DNA of 64,000 nucleotides. Source: Oscillospiraceae bacterium (lineage in GTDB: Bacteria; Bacillota; Clostridia; Oscillospirales; Oscillospiraceae). The stretch lies in assembly GCA_020025515.1 (NCBI GenBank), contig JAHHRZ010000009.1:27073-91072 (forward strand), written 5' to 3'. Shown here in pieces: positions 1 through 8,252 of this stretch; positions within the stretch are counted from its first letter, which is position 1, and every line of letters starts with the position of its first letter. The position numbers and the translations under genes were made by a program. The notes beneath the pieces were generated by a model. That model had not been told where the DNA came from. It was given only the letters and a program-made list of their open reading frames with translations, and did not search any database.

Positions 1-1
1 G

Positions 2-1483
2 GGTAACGGAGGAGTGCGGCAGAATCTTGGCCCTGTATCTGCATATGCACTGGCCGTAAAACACGGCTATATCGGCACAGAAGAAGAATGGGCGCAGGAG
101 CAGGCACAAGCTGGCACCTATGCTCACGAGGCAAAGACAGCAGCCGGTACAGCGAAAGAGGCAGCTGAGCAAGCGACAACCAGCGCAGAAGCTGCTGCCA
201 AAAGCGAGAAAACCGCAAGTGCAAAAGCCGGAGAAGCTACTACAAGTGCAAATAATGCCGCTACAAGTGCCGATCATGCGTCTAAATCCGCCACGACTGC
301 GGCCAATGCAGCCAACAGCGCAGAGTTAAGCGCAAGGGGGGCCAGGGAAAGCGCTGATAATGCCAGCAGCAGTGCGGATGCAGCTGGGACTCATGCACAT
401 AATGCCTCCCTCTCTGAAGATGATGCAAAGAAGAGCGCAGAGTCAGCAAGTACCAGCGAAAATAATGCAGGTAGTGCCGCTCAAACAGCCAGCTCTGCTG
501 CATCCGCAGCTACGAGCAAGGCGGCAGATGCAGAGCAGGCAGCCCAGAGTGCGGCCACAAGTGCTGATAGTGCCTCTGGCTCTGCGACAGCCGCCGCCGG
601 GTCAGCTGATACAGCAACAGTAAAAGCCAGTGAGGCTGCTAAAGCCGCAGAAACGGCAACGACTAAAGCCCAAGCAGCTGCCGCCAGTGCTGAGGAGGCG
701 AAAAATGCGGCTATCGAGACTGTAGACAAAATCAGTAAAACAGAGGCTGGAAACATATTTACCCCTGCCATCAAAGTGTCCACATGCGGAGAGGTTATCG
801 CCGTGGATGATGTTTCCCCGATCGAGCATGATGTATATTGCAAGATTACATCTGACTCAGTTACAGACTTGACACAAGTAAAAGTAATCCGTTGCAGGAA
901 AAATCTATTGAGTGAAAAAATTAAGGATATGTCTAATTGGCCGTTAGGAACTGAACATGGATTCAATTCTGGAATAATTTTTTTACTTGCACTACCTCAC
1001 AAAGAAGTGACTATTAGTTGCGCATATAGCGGAGTTGAGGCATATGTGTACATATATGAATCTGTGGATGGTAGCGTGTGGGATAGAATAAAAGAAAGAA
1101 ATGGTTACCTAATAGCAAAAAATACACATATTCCAATAACTTTTACACCTGATACTAATAAAAAATATGCAATATGGTCCAATGGTAAGGGCAGTTTTGA
1201 CGCCGCAAGGGACCTTCAAGTTGAGTTCGGCAATAAGCCGACTACTTATGAGGAGCCTAAACAAACCACTTTCACCCCTACTGCTGACGGCACTGTCTCC
1301 GATATGCGGTCTATAGCTCCAAGCATGACGCTTTTTCCTGACGCGCCCGGTGTGCTAATCACCACCAGATATAACGCAGACACCGCAAAATATATCTCAA
1401 ACAACTATGTCTCCAAATCTGCCGTATCTAGCATGGAAGCCCGTATTGCGGACCTGGAAAAGACCACCATTGACAAAATCTAA
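2..1483 (+). CDS. Phage tail fibre / receptor-binding protein, 5' end open at window edge
   Basis: The frame is open to the left edge. A GTG at 14 sits directly against GGAGGA with no spacing, so the true start is probably outside the window. The N-terminus has the GPVSAYALAVKHGYIGTEEEW motif seen at the start of many Firmicutes tail-fibre proteins. Residues about 30-240 are an Ala/Ser/Thr-rich heptad coiled coil, as expected for a trimeric shaft. Residues about 280-420 form a compact domain with clearly lower GC than its flanks. The C-terminus has PTADGTVSDMRSIAPSMTLF, a common fibre-end motif, and a final short coiled coil. The next gene starts 12 bases downstream. The gene sits upstream of the portal gene, which is not the usual place for a fibre. 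Function as receptor binding is inferred from family resemblance. Confidence 0.75.
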   Translation, partial: GNGGVRQNLGPVSAYALAVKHGYIGTEEEWAQEQAQAGTYAHEAKTAAGTAKEAAEQATTSAEAAAKSEKTASAKAGEATTSANNAATSADHASKSATTAANAANSAELSARGARESADNASSSADAAGTHAHNASLSEDDAKKSAESASTSENNAGSAAQTASSAASAATSKAADAEQAAQSAATSADSASGSATAAAGSADTATVKASEAAKAAETATTKAQAAAASAEEAKNAAIETVDKISKTEAGNIFTPAIKVSTCGEVIAVDDVSPIEHDVYCKITSDSVTDLTQVKVIRCRKNLLSEKIKDMSNWPLGTEHGFNSGIIFLLALPHKEVTISCAYSGVEAYVYIYESVDGSVWDRIKERNGYLIAKNTHIPITFTPDTNKKYAIWSNGKGSFDAARDLQVEFGNKPTTYEEPKQTTFTPTADGTVSDMRSIAPSMTLFPDAPGVLITTRYNADTAKYISNNYVSKSAVSSMEARIADLEKTTIDKI

Positions 1484-1495
1484 GGAGGGCAATCA

Positions 1496-1906
1496 ATGTA
1501 CGATATTGCAAAGAGAGTGATTGAGCGCAAGGATTATAATCTTGCCGATATTATCCAGCAGTTAAAGGGGTATCGACTGAGTGGGGATATTACCGATGAC
1601 CAGCTCACTGAGCTGATTGAGCTGGCCAGAACCAACGCCGACCCCAACACAAAAGACAGCCTGTGGAAGCGGTTGAACGATCACGAGAACCGCCTGCGGA
1701 CCATCGAAAAACAGCTTGCAGACGGGACAACCCCGAGCCCGGAGCCAGACCCCGAATACCCTGAGTGGGTGGACGGAAGAGCCTATAAAAATGGCGATAA
1801 GGCCACATATAAGGGTAAGCGGTATGTCTGCAAACTCAACGAGTACACAGACAGCACCACTTTTTCCCCCGAAGCGTATCCGGCCTACTGGCAGCTGGTG
1901 CCTTGA
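1496..1906 (+). CDS. Small phage structural protein with C-terminal carbohydrate-binding-like module
   Basis: This 136-residue protein follows the fibre gene and has a good Shine-Dalgarno (AAGGAGGG, 6-7 bases before ATG). The N-terminal 75 residues are helical and charged, ending in a coiled-coil-like stretch (DHENRLRTIEKQ). After a Pro-rich linker (PSPEPDPEYPEW) comes a roughly 45-residue Trp/Tyr-rich segment (YKNGDKATYKGKRYVCK to YWQLVP). That segment resembles the CBM5/12 chitin-binding-like fold often found at the end of phage fibre cassettes. It probably helps the particle bind cell-wall or capsular glycans. A terminator follows, so the pair looks like a self-contained transcription end. 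Confidence 0.7.
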   Translation: MYDIAKRVIERKDYNLADIIQQLKGYRLSGDITDDQLTELIELARTNADPNTKDSLWKRLNDHENRLRTIEKQLADGTTPSPEPDPEYPEWVDGRAYKNGDKATYKGKRYVCKLNEYTDSTTFSPEAYPAYWQLVP

Positions 1907-1938
1907 TGGCTCTCAGCATATCCAAAATTTAATCAAAG

Positions 1939-1973
1939 CAGTCTGAGATACCGAGTCACAGGCTGTCTTTTTT
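1939..1973 (+). terminator. Intrinsic terminator after the upstream fibre cassette
   Basis: A 7-bp stem (CAGTCTG / CAGGCTG, one G-U pair) with a 13-base loop is followed by TCTTTTTT. It separates the fibre cassette from the portal gene, whose Shine-Dalgarno begins only a few bases later. Confidence 0.55.
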
Positions 1974-1996
1974 ATCCCCAAAGGAGGCGATAATCA

Positions 1997-3580
1997 TTGA
2001 GCACGAAAAAAAGCCGCCGGGCACCGATGGCCTCCGGCTACAGTGAGGCAGGTGCAAGCATCACCCGGCGCAGTATGAAGGGCTTCACGGCCACTTCCGG
2101 TTCCCCTAATGAGGACATCACCCGCAACAACGACTCGCTGCGTCAGCGGTCCAGAATTCTGTATATGTCGTCCTCCGTGGCGACGGCAGCCATCAACACC
2201 AACCGCACGAAAATTATCGGCTGCGGCCTTGCTCTCAACTCTGCCATTGACCGGATGACCCTTGGGCTGACTCCAGAGGCGGCAAAGGACTGGCAGCGCA
2301 AGACGGAAGCTGAGTTTCGCATCTGGGCCGGGAAAAAGCAGACCTGTGATGCAATCGGAATGAACACTTTTGAGGGCTTGCAGCAGCTGGCCCTCAAGTC
2401 CTGGCTCCTGAGCGGGGATGTATTTCCCGTCCTGAAGCACTATCCGAGGACACCGCTCAGCCCGTATTCTCTGCGCATCCATCTGGTAGAAGCAGACCGT
2501 GTCCGGACACCGCCTGATTTCGCGACTGCCCTTTTCGGCCCCGGTGGGATTGTGCCGGAAGATCATCCCGGCTCTGGTCACAAAATCTATGACGGCGTAG
2601 AGGTGGACGAGCTGGGTCAGGTGGTGGCCTACTACATTGGCAGCAGTTACCCCCATGAATATTCCACCGATAAAGATACCTACACACGGGTGGAGGTGTA
2701 CGGTCGTAAAACCGGGCTGCCCAATATCCTTCATGTCATGGACAGCGAGCGGCCGGATCAGTACCGTGGTGTCCCCTACCTTGCTCAGGTCATTGAGCCA
2801 TTGCTCCAACTGAGGCGGTACACCGAGAGTGAGCTGATGGCGGCTCTGGTCCAGAGCTTCTTCACGGCATGGATAGAGACCGACACCGATCCCTCTCAAA
2901 TCCCATTTAACGAGGTTGGGGACGGCATCGATGACGGTGAGGACTCCGGTGAGGCCCAGGACGAGGATGATTCCGAATATCAGCTTGGGCCCGGTGTTGT
3001 CACTCACCTGAAGCCGGGTGAAAAGGTGCAGTTCGGCAACCCCAACATTCCTACCAGCAGTTTTGATGCGTTTATCAAGACATTCTGCAAACAGATCGGC
3101 GCAGCTTTGGAACTGCCCTATGATGTGCTTATCAAGGAATTCAACAGCTCATATTCAGCCTCCCGTGGTGCCCTTTTGGAAGCCTGGGAGGCTTTTAAGA
3201 TGCGCCGGGCCTGGTTTGTTTCCGCATTCTGCCAGCCCATCTATGAGGTGTGGCTTGCCGAGGCGGTGGCTCTGGGCCGTATCAAGGCACCCGGATTTTT
3301 TGATGATCCGCTGATCCGGGCGGCCTGGTGTGGTGCCAACTGGATCGGCCCGGTACAGGGGCAGTTGGACCCCCTCAAAGAGGCCAAGGCCGCAAATGTG
3401 CTGATTGATCGGGGCATCAAAACCCATGGTCAAGTCACACGGGAGATGGGCAGCGGTGATTGGGAGACCAACATCGAGCAAGTGACCCGAGAAAACGAGA
3501 TGCTTGCAAAAGCCCGCACCGCTGGCAAGGGGCCTGATCCTGCTGGGAGTATCGTAAATGGCAAGACAAACGAACTGTGA
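1997..3580 (+). CDS. Phage portal protein, lambda gpB family
   Basis: This 527-residue protein forms the dodecameric ring at the capsid vertex through which DNA is packaged and ejected. The start is TTG, 10 bases after AAGGAGG. The N-terminal region (arrangement of Tyr-Ser then NNDSLRQRSR and INTNRTKIIGCG) and overall length match the Phage_portal_2 (lambda gpB) family. An acidic stretch near residues 312-328 (DDGEDSGEAQDEDDSEY) is an insertion typical of these proteins. It opens the head operon, immediately before the ClpP-like protease, the same order as lambda B-C. The gene normally just upstream, terminase, is not seen here; a fibre cassette is there instead. Confidence 0.9.
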   Translation: MSTKKSRRAPMASGYSEAGASITRRSMKGFTATSGSPNEDITRNNDSLRQRSRILYMSSSVATAAINTNRTKIIGCGLALNSAIDRMTLGLTPEAAKDWQRKTEAEFRIWAGKKQTCDAIGMNTFEGLQQLALKSWLLSGDVFPVLKHYPRTPLSPYSLRIHLVEADRVRTPPDFATALFGPGGIVPEDHPGSGHKIYDGVEVDELGQVVAYYIGSSYPHEYSTDKDTYTRVEVYGRKTGLPNILHVMDSERPDQYRGVPYLAQVIEPLLQLRRYTESELMAALVQSFFTAWIETDTDPSQIPFNEVGDGIDDGEDSGEAQDEDDSEYQLGPGVVTHLKPGEKVQFGNPNIPTSSFDAFIKTFCKQIGAALELPYDVLIKEFNSSYSASRGALLEAWEAFKMRRAWFVSAFCQPIYEVWLAEAVALGRIKAPGFFDDPLIRAAWCGANWIGPVQGQLDPLKEAKAANVLIDRGIKTHGQVTREMGSGDWETNIEQVTRENEMLAKARTAGKGPDPAGSIVNGKTNEL

Positions 3581-3619
3581 ACACTGAATCACTCTTGATA
3601 TTTGGAAAGTGAGGTAACG

Positions 3620-4828
3620 ATGAGCAAACCGAAAGCCGTTGTAAGTATCAACAAAAATGTGTATACCATGGCATCCACGGACGGTCAATCGGCTGAAATC
3701 ACCATGTACGGTGACATCTATGAGCAAAGACCGAAAGACTTTTGGACCGACGAGCCCATTGAAGGGAACTTCATTGTGCTGGACGAATTTCTCTCAGACT
3801 TAGATCGGATTTCCGGATGCAAGGAAATTATCATCCGTATGAACAGCTATGGCGGTGATGCAGGTGTTTCTAGCACCATCCACAACCGTCTGCGGGAGCT
3901 GTCCAGAGGTGGTGCACACCTGACCTGTATTGTGGACGGTGTGGCCATGTCCGGTGGCAGTCTCATCATGTGCGCCTGTGACACCATCAAGGTCAATCCG
4001 TCCAGTATTATCATGATCCATAAATGCTGGAGTTACATCTGGGGCAGCTACAATGCAGATGAACTTCGGCAGCAGGCAGACCAGCAGGAAGCCTGGGACA
4101 AGATGCAGATTGCCATTTACAAGCGTAAAACCGGGCTGTCTGACACGGTCCTGTCCCACATGATGTCCGAAACTACCTATATGAGCGGAAGAGAAGCCGT
4201 GGAGAAAGGCTTTGCGGATGAACTGCTGGAGGATGCAGAGCCAGTTGCTATTTCCGCCAGTGCAGACGGCCGCTGCCTGTATGTGCGTGACCGCCTTCTG
4301 CACCTGGCCCCCGGCACATTTGCGCCGGACTCCATCCCAACAGCAAAATCCGGGGTCCCCTCCCCGGCGAATGCACATACACCAAAGCCGGAAACAACCG
4401 GCGAAGAAAACGAAGGAGGTAATACCCCAATGACCAAAGACGAACTGAAAGCCAAGGAACCCGACCTTTACCGCCAGATAAAGGCGGACGGTCAGGCCGA
4501 AGCGGTACAGGCCGAACAGAAACGGCTTCAGGAGATTGACGAAGTCGCCGGTCTCTTTGATGATACCTTGGTAGCCGAAGCAAAGTACGGCTCCAAGGCG
4601 TGCTCTGCTCAGGAGCTGACCTACCGTGCCGCACAGGCAGCCGCCAAGCAGGGCAAGAATTTCCTGACCAGTCTGGACGCAGATGCAACCGATTCCAATA
4701 CCGGTGAGGTCGGCTCCGCTCCTGCCCCCGATGACGAGGACGACGAGGCAGCCGAGGCCCCCGAGGCAAAGCTCAACAAGGCCCGTGCAGCAGTTAAAAA
4801 GCTGTTTGGAAAAAAGGAGGAGAACTGA
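3620..4828 (+). CDS. Prohead maturation protease, ClpP/SppA-like with C-terminal scaffold region (lambda gpC type)
   Basis: This 402-residue protein cleaves scaffold and capsid parts during head maturation. Residues 1-230 carry a ClpP-type serine protease fold: the RMNSYGGDAG substrate loop, the nucleophile in VAMSGGSLIM, and the catalytic His in MIHKCW. After a Pro-rich linker the C-terminal 130 residues are helical and highly charged, ending in KKLFGKKEEN, typical of a scaffold. The ATG at 3620 has GAGG 6 bases upstream; an in-frame TTG at 3602 has no better site. A strong internal start at 4430 would give the scaffold part alone. The stop overlaps the start region of the decoration gene. 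Confidence 0.9.
   Translation: MSKPKAVVSINKNVYTMASTDGQSAEITMYGDIYEQRPKDFWTDEPIEGNFIVLDEFLSDLDRISGCKEIIIRMNSYGGDAGVSSTIHNRLRELSRGGAHLTCIVDGVAMSGGSLIMCACDTIKVNPSSIIMIHKCWSYIWGSYNADELRQQADQQEAWDKMQIAIYKRKTGLSDTVLSHMMSETTYMSGREAVEKGFADELLEDAEPVAISASADGRCLYVRDRLLHLAPGTFAPDSIPTAKSGVPSPANAHTPKPETTGEENEGGNTPMTKDELKAKEPDLYRQIKADGQAEAVQAEQKRLQEIDEVAGLFDDTLVAEAKYGSKACSAQELTYRAAQAAAKQGKNFLTSLDADATDSNTGEVGSAPAPDDEDDEAAEAPEAKLNKARAAVKKLFGKKEEN
4430..4828 (+). CDS. Candidate nested in-frame scaffold protein (lambda Nu3-like)
   Basis: Inside the protease gene and in the same frame, AAGGAGGT at 4413-4420 lies 9 bases before ATG at 4430. It would produce a 132-residue protein starting MTKDELKAKEPDLYRQ. This is exactly the charged, helical scaffold region of the longer protein. 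Lambda makes its scaffold Nu3 in the same way, from an in-frame start inside gene C. The separate product is inferred from the near-perfect ribosome binding site, which has no other reason to be there. Confidence 0.7.
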   Translation: MTKDELKAKEPDLYRQIKADGQAEAVQAEQKRLQEIDEVAGLFDDTLVAEAKYGSKACSAQELTYRAAQAAAKQGKNFLTSLDADATDSNTGEVGSAPAPDDEDDEAAEAPEAKLNKARAAVKKLFGKKEEN

Positions 4829-4829
4829 T

Positions 4830-5234
4830 ATGGCAGATCTGAGCAAAACCATTGGAACCATGGAGTATGACGGTCTCATTACCGATCTGACTCCGACGGT
4901 ACAGATTGGCGGTGGTGTGATCCGAAAGCTGGACCAAGCCGCAACCATCAAGCGTGGCACCGTGTTGGCCATGTCTACCGGAACGGCCGGAGATAACAAA
5001 CTGGTAGTCCTTGGCACAGAAAACAAGGAAAACGAAACGCTCACCGCAAACTGCATCCTCTGTGACGACATGGAGGTTGGTACTTCTGCAGATGTAACGG
5101 CGGCGGTTTACACGGCAGGCTGTTTCAATGCCGCAAAAATCACAGTGGCTTCCGAGCATACCCTGTCCGAAGCCGACAAAGACAACCTGCGGATGCGTGG
5201 CATTGTGCTCAAAGCCGCCGCACCTGCAAACTAA
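4830..5234 (+). CDS. Head decoration protein, lambda gpD family
   Basis: This 134-residue protein should form trimers on the capsid surface and stabilise the expanded head. The start ATG at 4830 follows AAAAAGGAGG and comes one base after the protease stop codon. The sequence has the gpD-like TIKRGTVLAMSTG segment, followed by the conserved pattern of a decoration protein (NCILCDDMEVG, then AAVYTAGCFN and DNLRMRGIVLK). Its position between the protease and the gpE-type capsid gene is the lambda order C-D-E. Confidence 0.88.
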   Translation: MADLSKTIGTMEYDGLITDLTPTVQIGGGVIRKLDQAATIKRGTVLAMSTGTAGDNKLVVLGTENKENETLTANCILCDDMEVGTSADVTAAVYTAGCFNAAKITVASEHTLSEADKDNLRMRGIVLKAAAPAN

Positions 5235-5252
5235 AGAAGGAGGAATGTATCA

Positions 5253-6332
5253 ATGCCTGCTGAACTGAATTTTTTTGACACCTATGCGCTGATCGCACTC
5301 ACGGAAGAGATTGTCCCCAGAGCCACCTTCTTCCGTGACCGGTATTTCCCCACCGGTGACGGTGATATTTTTGCCGCCGACAAGGTGCTGACCGAGTACC
5401 GCAAGGGCGACCGCCGAATGGCCGCTTTTGTCGCTCCCAGAGTGGGTGACATCCCCATGGATCGCCAGGGCTACTCCATCCGTGAGTACCAGCCCGCCTA
5501 CATCGCAAACTCCCGTCTGCTGACTCTGGATGATCTGCAGAAGCGTGGCTTTGGCGAAGCCATTTACGCCAACAGCACTCCGGCTCAGCGTGCCGCACAG
5601 CTGCAGCTCCGTGATCTGACCGACCTGGATGCCCGCATCACCCGCCGGGAAGAATGGATGGCGGTCCAGACCATGATCAACAACGCCTGCACCATGCAGG
5701 AGTACATCGACGACAAGACCAAGGGTGAGGAAAACAAGGTGCAGTTTTACGACACCACCTCTGAGCACACCTACACCGTGTCCAACAAGTGGGATGCTTC
5801 TCAGGGGGATTTCTTTGGGGATGTCAAGGCCATGTGCCGTCTGCTTTCCAAGCGTGGCCTGCACGCTGCTGACCTGGTGCTGGGTACCGATGCCGCCGAT
5901 GCCATCCTCGAGATCGACAAGGTCCAGAAGCTGCTGGATAAAAACTCCGGCATTATCATTGGTCAGATTGACCCGCAGCTGAGCCAGTATGACGGCGTTG
6001 TGTTTATGGGCATCCTGAATTTCGGCGGCTTCCGGCTGAACCTGATCTGTGTGGACGAAACCTATGAGGACGAGGCCGGGCGGGAACAGAAGTACTTCCC
6101 CGCCACCTCTGCCATGGTCACTGCCCCCGGCTGTGGCCACATGATGTATGGTCAGGTCACCCAGATTGATTATGGCACCACTGTCTTTACGACTCACACC
6201 GGCAAGCGCATCCCCAAGTTTGGCATCAATCAGGATAAGGACATCCGCAAGCTTCGGCTGGCCGCCCGTCCCCTGGCGGCTCCCAAGACCTACTGCCCCT
6301 ACATCTATGCAGCCAGTGTGGTAGGGGGCTAA
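5253..6332 (+). CDS. Major capsid protein, lambda gpE family
   Basis: This 359-residue protein has the length and sequence style of the Phage_cap_E family (FFDTYALIALTEEIVPRATF at the start, then RYFPTGDGDIFAADKV and VAPRVGDIPMDRQGY). It is the main shell protein, an HK97-like fold. It has a strong ribosome binding site (AAGAAGGAGG) 10-11 bases before ATG. Together with the preceding portal, protease and decoration genes it defines a complete lambda-type head module. Confidence 0.93.
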   Translation: MPAELNFFDTYALIALTEEIVPRATFFRDRYFPTGDGDIFAADKVLTEYRKGDRRMAAFVAPRVGDIPMDRQGYSIREYQPAYIANSRLLTLDDLQKRGFGEAIYANSTPAQRAAQLQLRDLTDLDARITRREEWMAVQTMINNACTMQEYIDDKTKGEENKVQFYDTTSEHTYTVSNKWDASQGDFFGDVKAMCRLLSKRGLHAADLVLGTDAADAILEIDKVQKLLDKNSGIIIGQIDPQLSQYDGVVFMGILNFGGFRLNLICVDETYEDEAGREQKYFPATSAMVTAPGCGHMMYGQVTQIDYGTTVFTTHTGKRIPKFGINQDKDIRKLRLAARPLAAPKTYCPYIYAASVVGG

Positions 6333-6353
6333 GCCCGGATTGGAGGTATAAGC

Positions 6354-6818
6354 ATGACACAAGTAATGATTGTCTTTGGCACCTACGGTCACAAGCCGGA
6401 AGGTGCCAAACGCATCACGCCGGTTTCCGTTGGGGAGACTGTCGGGCTGCCGGAGTCTGAAGCTGCCCGGTTGGTTGGGCTCGGGGTTGCACAGTATGTG
6501 CATACTCCCATTGCCCAGCCCTCTGCGCCTGTTGCAACTCCCGTTAGCATGCAGAACACACCTGACAAGTGCGACGCCAAGGGGGATGGAAACGACGGCA
6601 CAGCGGACGAGGAAACCGCCTGCCTTGATTTAGAGCAGTTGGAGTCTATGACCAATGCGGATCTGAAAACGCTTGCCAAAAATATGGGCATTGCCACCAG
6701 CAGCCTCAAGACCAAAAATGCACTGATTGAGGCCATTGTAGCAGTCGGATCTGGGCCTGCCCATGACTACGATGAGGAGCTTCCCCCCGATCTTGGGGCG
6801 GAAGCTCCTGTTGTATGA
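6354..6818 (+). CDS. Head-completion / packaging-associated protein with C-terminal HeH-like motif
   Basis: This 154-residue protein follows the capsid gene where lambda carries FI. The N-terminal 45 residues are a small beta-rich segment (GETVGLPESEAARLVGLGVAQYV), as in other phage head-tail proteins that begin this way. A Thr/Pro-rich linker follows. Residues about 95-132 (SMTNADLKTLAKNMGI, then SLKTKNALIEAIVA) match the HeH/LEM-like helix-extended loop-helix motif, a small nucleic-acid-binding fold. The stop overlaps the next start by 4 bases (ATGA). Exact role is inferred from position. Confidence 0.6.
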   Translation: MTQVMIVFGTYGHKPEGAKRITPVSVGETVGLPESEAARLVGLGVAQYVHTPIAQPSAPVATPVSMQNTPDKCDAKGDGNDGTADEETACLDLEQLESMTNADLKTLAKNMGIATSSLKTKNALIEAIVAVGSGPAHDYDEELPPDLGAEAPVV

Positions 6819-7192
6819 GCTTCAAGGACATGGTAGCCGCTGACAACTGTTCGGTCTTTCTCAATGATGTTGAAATGGCTGACCGGCGAACAATCGAGTA
6901 TGACGGGGATGTCTTTGCGGACATCCCTGTTGTGCTCTCCGGATTGAAAGAAAAAGACCGGCGGCAGTTAATGAGCGACCATGTCCAAGGCCTCTATCTG
7001 GTCCATGCTGTCCTTCACTGCGCATTGAGCGACCTGGGCGGCAAACAGCCCGAAAAAGGCGCACGCCTGAGCATTTCTGACAGCGACGAATCCTGTGACT
7101 GTGGAGCCGGATTCCGACGGGAATACTATGTAGCTTCTTCCGTCTGTGAGATGGGAATGCTCCGGGTGGAATTGGAGGCGATCGACGAATGA
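6815..7192 (+). CDS. Head-tail joining protein (lambda FII-like position)
   Basis: This 125-residue protein begins MSFKDMVAADNCSVFLNDVEMADRRTIEYDG. Many Firmicutes phage head-tail connectors begin the same way, with MSFKDM, then FLN, then a short acidic or His-rich loop. It overlaps both neighbours by 4 bases, so the three are translationally coupled. It lies between the capsid-proximal gene and a gpZ-like protein, the same place as lambda FII. It probably sits at the neck between portal and tail. A Cys-rich stretch (ESCDCGAGF) is unusual but not diagnostic. Confidence 0.6.
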   Translation: MSFKDMVAADNCSVFLNDVEMADRRTIEYDGDVFADIPVVLSGLKEKDRRQLMSDHVQGLYLVHAVLHCALSDLGGKQPEKGARLSISDSDESCDCGAGFRREYYVASSVCEMGMLRVELEAIDE

Positions 7193-7758
7193 GCGTGATC
7201 CGATTTGATTCCATCGGTCAAAACAGCATTGACCGTGTGAACAAGCTCTTGGCCGGAGTCCAGGGCGGCGCCTACAAAGCGTCATCCAATGCCCTGCGGC
7301 GTGCAGGAGAATCTGCAAAGACGCAGGCCGGTCGGTTCGTTGCTGCTGAGTACACCATCACCAAGGGCGAATTTATGCGCAATGTCAACATGAAAACACA
7401 TATCAGCGGTTCCGGTGGTGTTGCGTCCATGGCCATCAGCTTTGGTGGTCATGTCCTCCCCTTGCTGTCCTTTGACACCAGTTTTTCCAGAGATGGGGCA
7501 ATCCATACAAAAGTCAAACGAAACGGTGGTGCCGCCTCCTTGCAGCATGCATTTGCGGCAAAGGTATTCGGTCCCGTCGGTATTTTTGAGCGTGTTGGCG
7601 CCGATCGATTCCCGGTGGAGCAGAAATACGGTCCCTCTACCGGCCACATGATGCAGAATGAGGATGTTGTCCAAAAGATGGAAGATACCATCCGAGAGAC
7701 CTATGACAAGCGCATTGAGCACGAAATCACACGAATCCTCAATGGCTGGGGGGTGTAA
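7189..7758 (+). CDS. Minor tail / neck protein, gpZ-like
   Basis: This 189-residue protein overlaps the upstream gene by 4 bases. It resembles the prophage minor tail protein Z family, with an N-terminal helical start (NKLLAGVQGGAYKASSNALRRAG) and a middle region KTQAGRFVAAEYTITKGEF. The C-terminal part carries FPVEQKYGPSTGHMMQNEDV, the conserved family segment. In lambda, Z acts at the head-proximal end of the tail. Here it lies between the head-tail joiner and the tail terminator-like gene, consistent with a neck role. Confidence 0.7.
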   Translation: MSVIRFDSIGQNSIDRVNKLLAGVQGGAYKASSNALRRAGESAKTQAGRFVAAEYTITKGEFMRNVNMKTHISGSGGVASMAISFGGHVLPLLSFDTSFSRDGAIHTKVKRNGGAASLQHAFAAKVFGPVGIFERVGADRFPVEQKYGPSTGHMMQNEDVVQKMEDTIRETYDKRIEHEITRILNGWGV

Positions 7759-7760
7759 GC

Positions 7761-8252
7761 GTGAACAAAGTGATTCTCCTGGACCGGCTCAAAGCATTTA
7801 CTGAGCAGGCAACGGCAGACATCATCCTGCCCACTCACCCTCAAAAGGGGGACTCTGGCAGCCAATACAGAACTGCCGATGTGTACCGGATGCGGCTCCC
7901 TGACAGCCGCGCCGCCACCAAAAAAGCCCCATACATCCTGCATCAGATTATCACCGGAAAGGACGCTCAACCTTCCGGCCAAAGTCCTAAATCCAGCACA
8001 ACGGTACGGACAATCTTTTGCGTGTACTCCAACGATGAGCAGGAAGGCGGCCTGATGCTTCTGAACCTCATGGAGCGTCTGCGGATCGCCCTGCTGGAGC
8101 GGGTGGTTATCGGGCAGCAGTTTACCCTTGACCTGCAAGCAGGCCTGGAAACCCTTGTGTATCCGGATGATACCGCCCCATATTTTGCCGGTGAGATGGT
8201 GAGCACCTGGAAGCTCCCGGCAGTGCAAAGGAAGGTTGATTATGAACGATAA
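7761..8252 (+). CDS. Tail terminator-like protein
   Basis: This 163-residue protein starts at GTG two bases after the upstream stop. It has the layout of phage tail terminator or completion proteins: a short N-terminal helix, a central strand region with YRMRLPDSRAATKKAPYILHQI, and a long helix (GLMLLNLMERLRIALLERVVI). It ends with FAGEMVSTWKLPAVQR. Its position, just before the sheath gene and after the gpZ-like gene, supports a role in capping the tail tube at the head end. It overlaps the next gene. Confidence 0.6.
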   Translation: MNKVILLDRLKAFTEQATADIILPTHPQKGDSGSQYRTADVYRMRLPDSRAATKKAPYILHQIITGKDAQPSGQSPKSSTTVRTIFCVYSNDEQEGGLMLLNLMERLRIALLERVVIGQQFTLDLQAGLETLVYPDDTAPYFAGEMVSTWKLPAVQRKVDYER

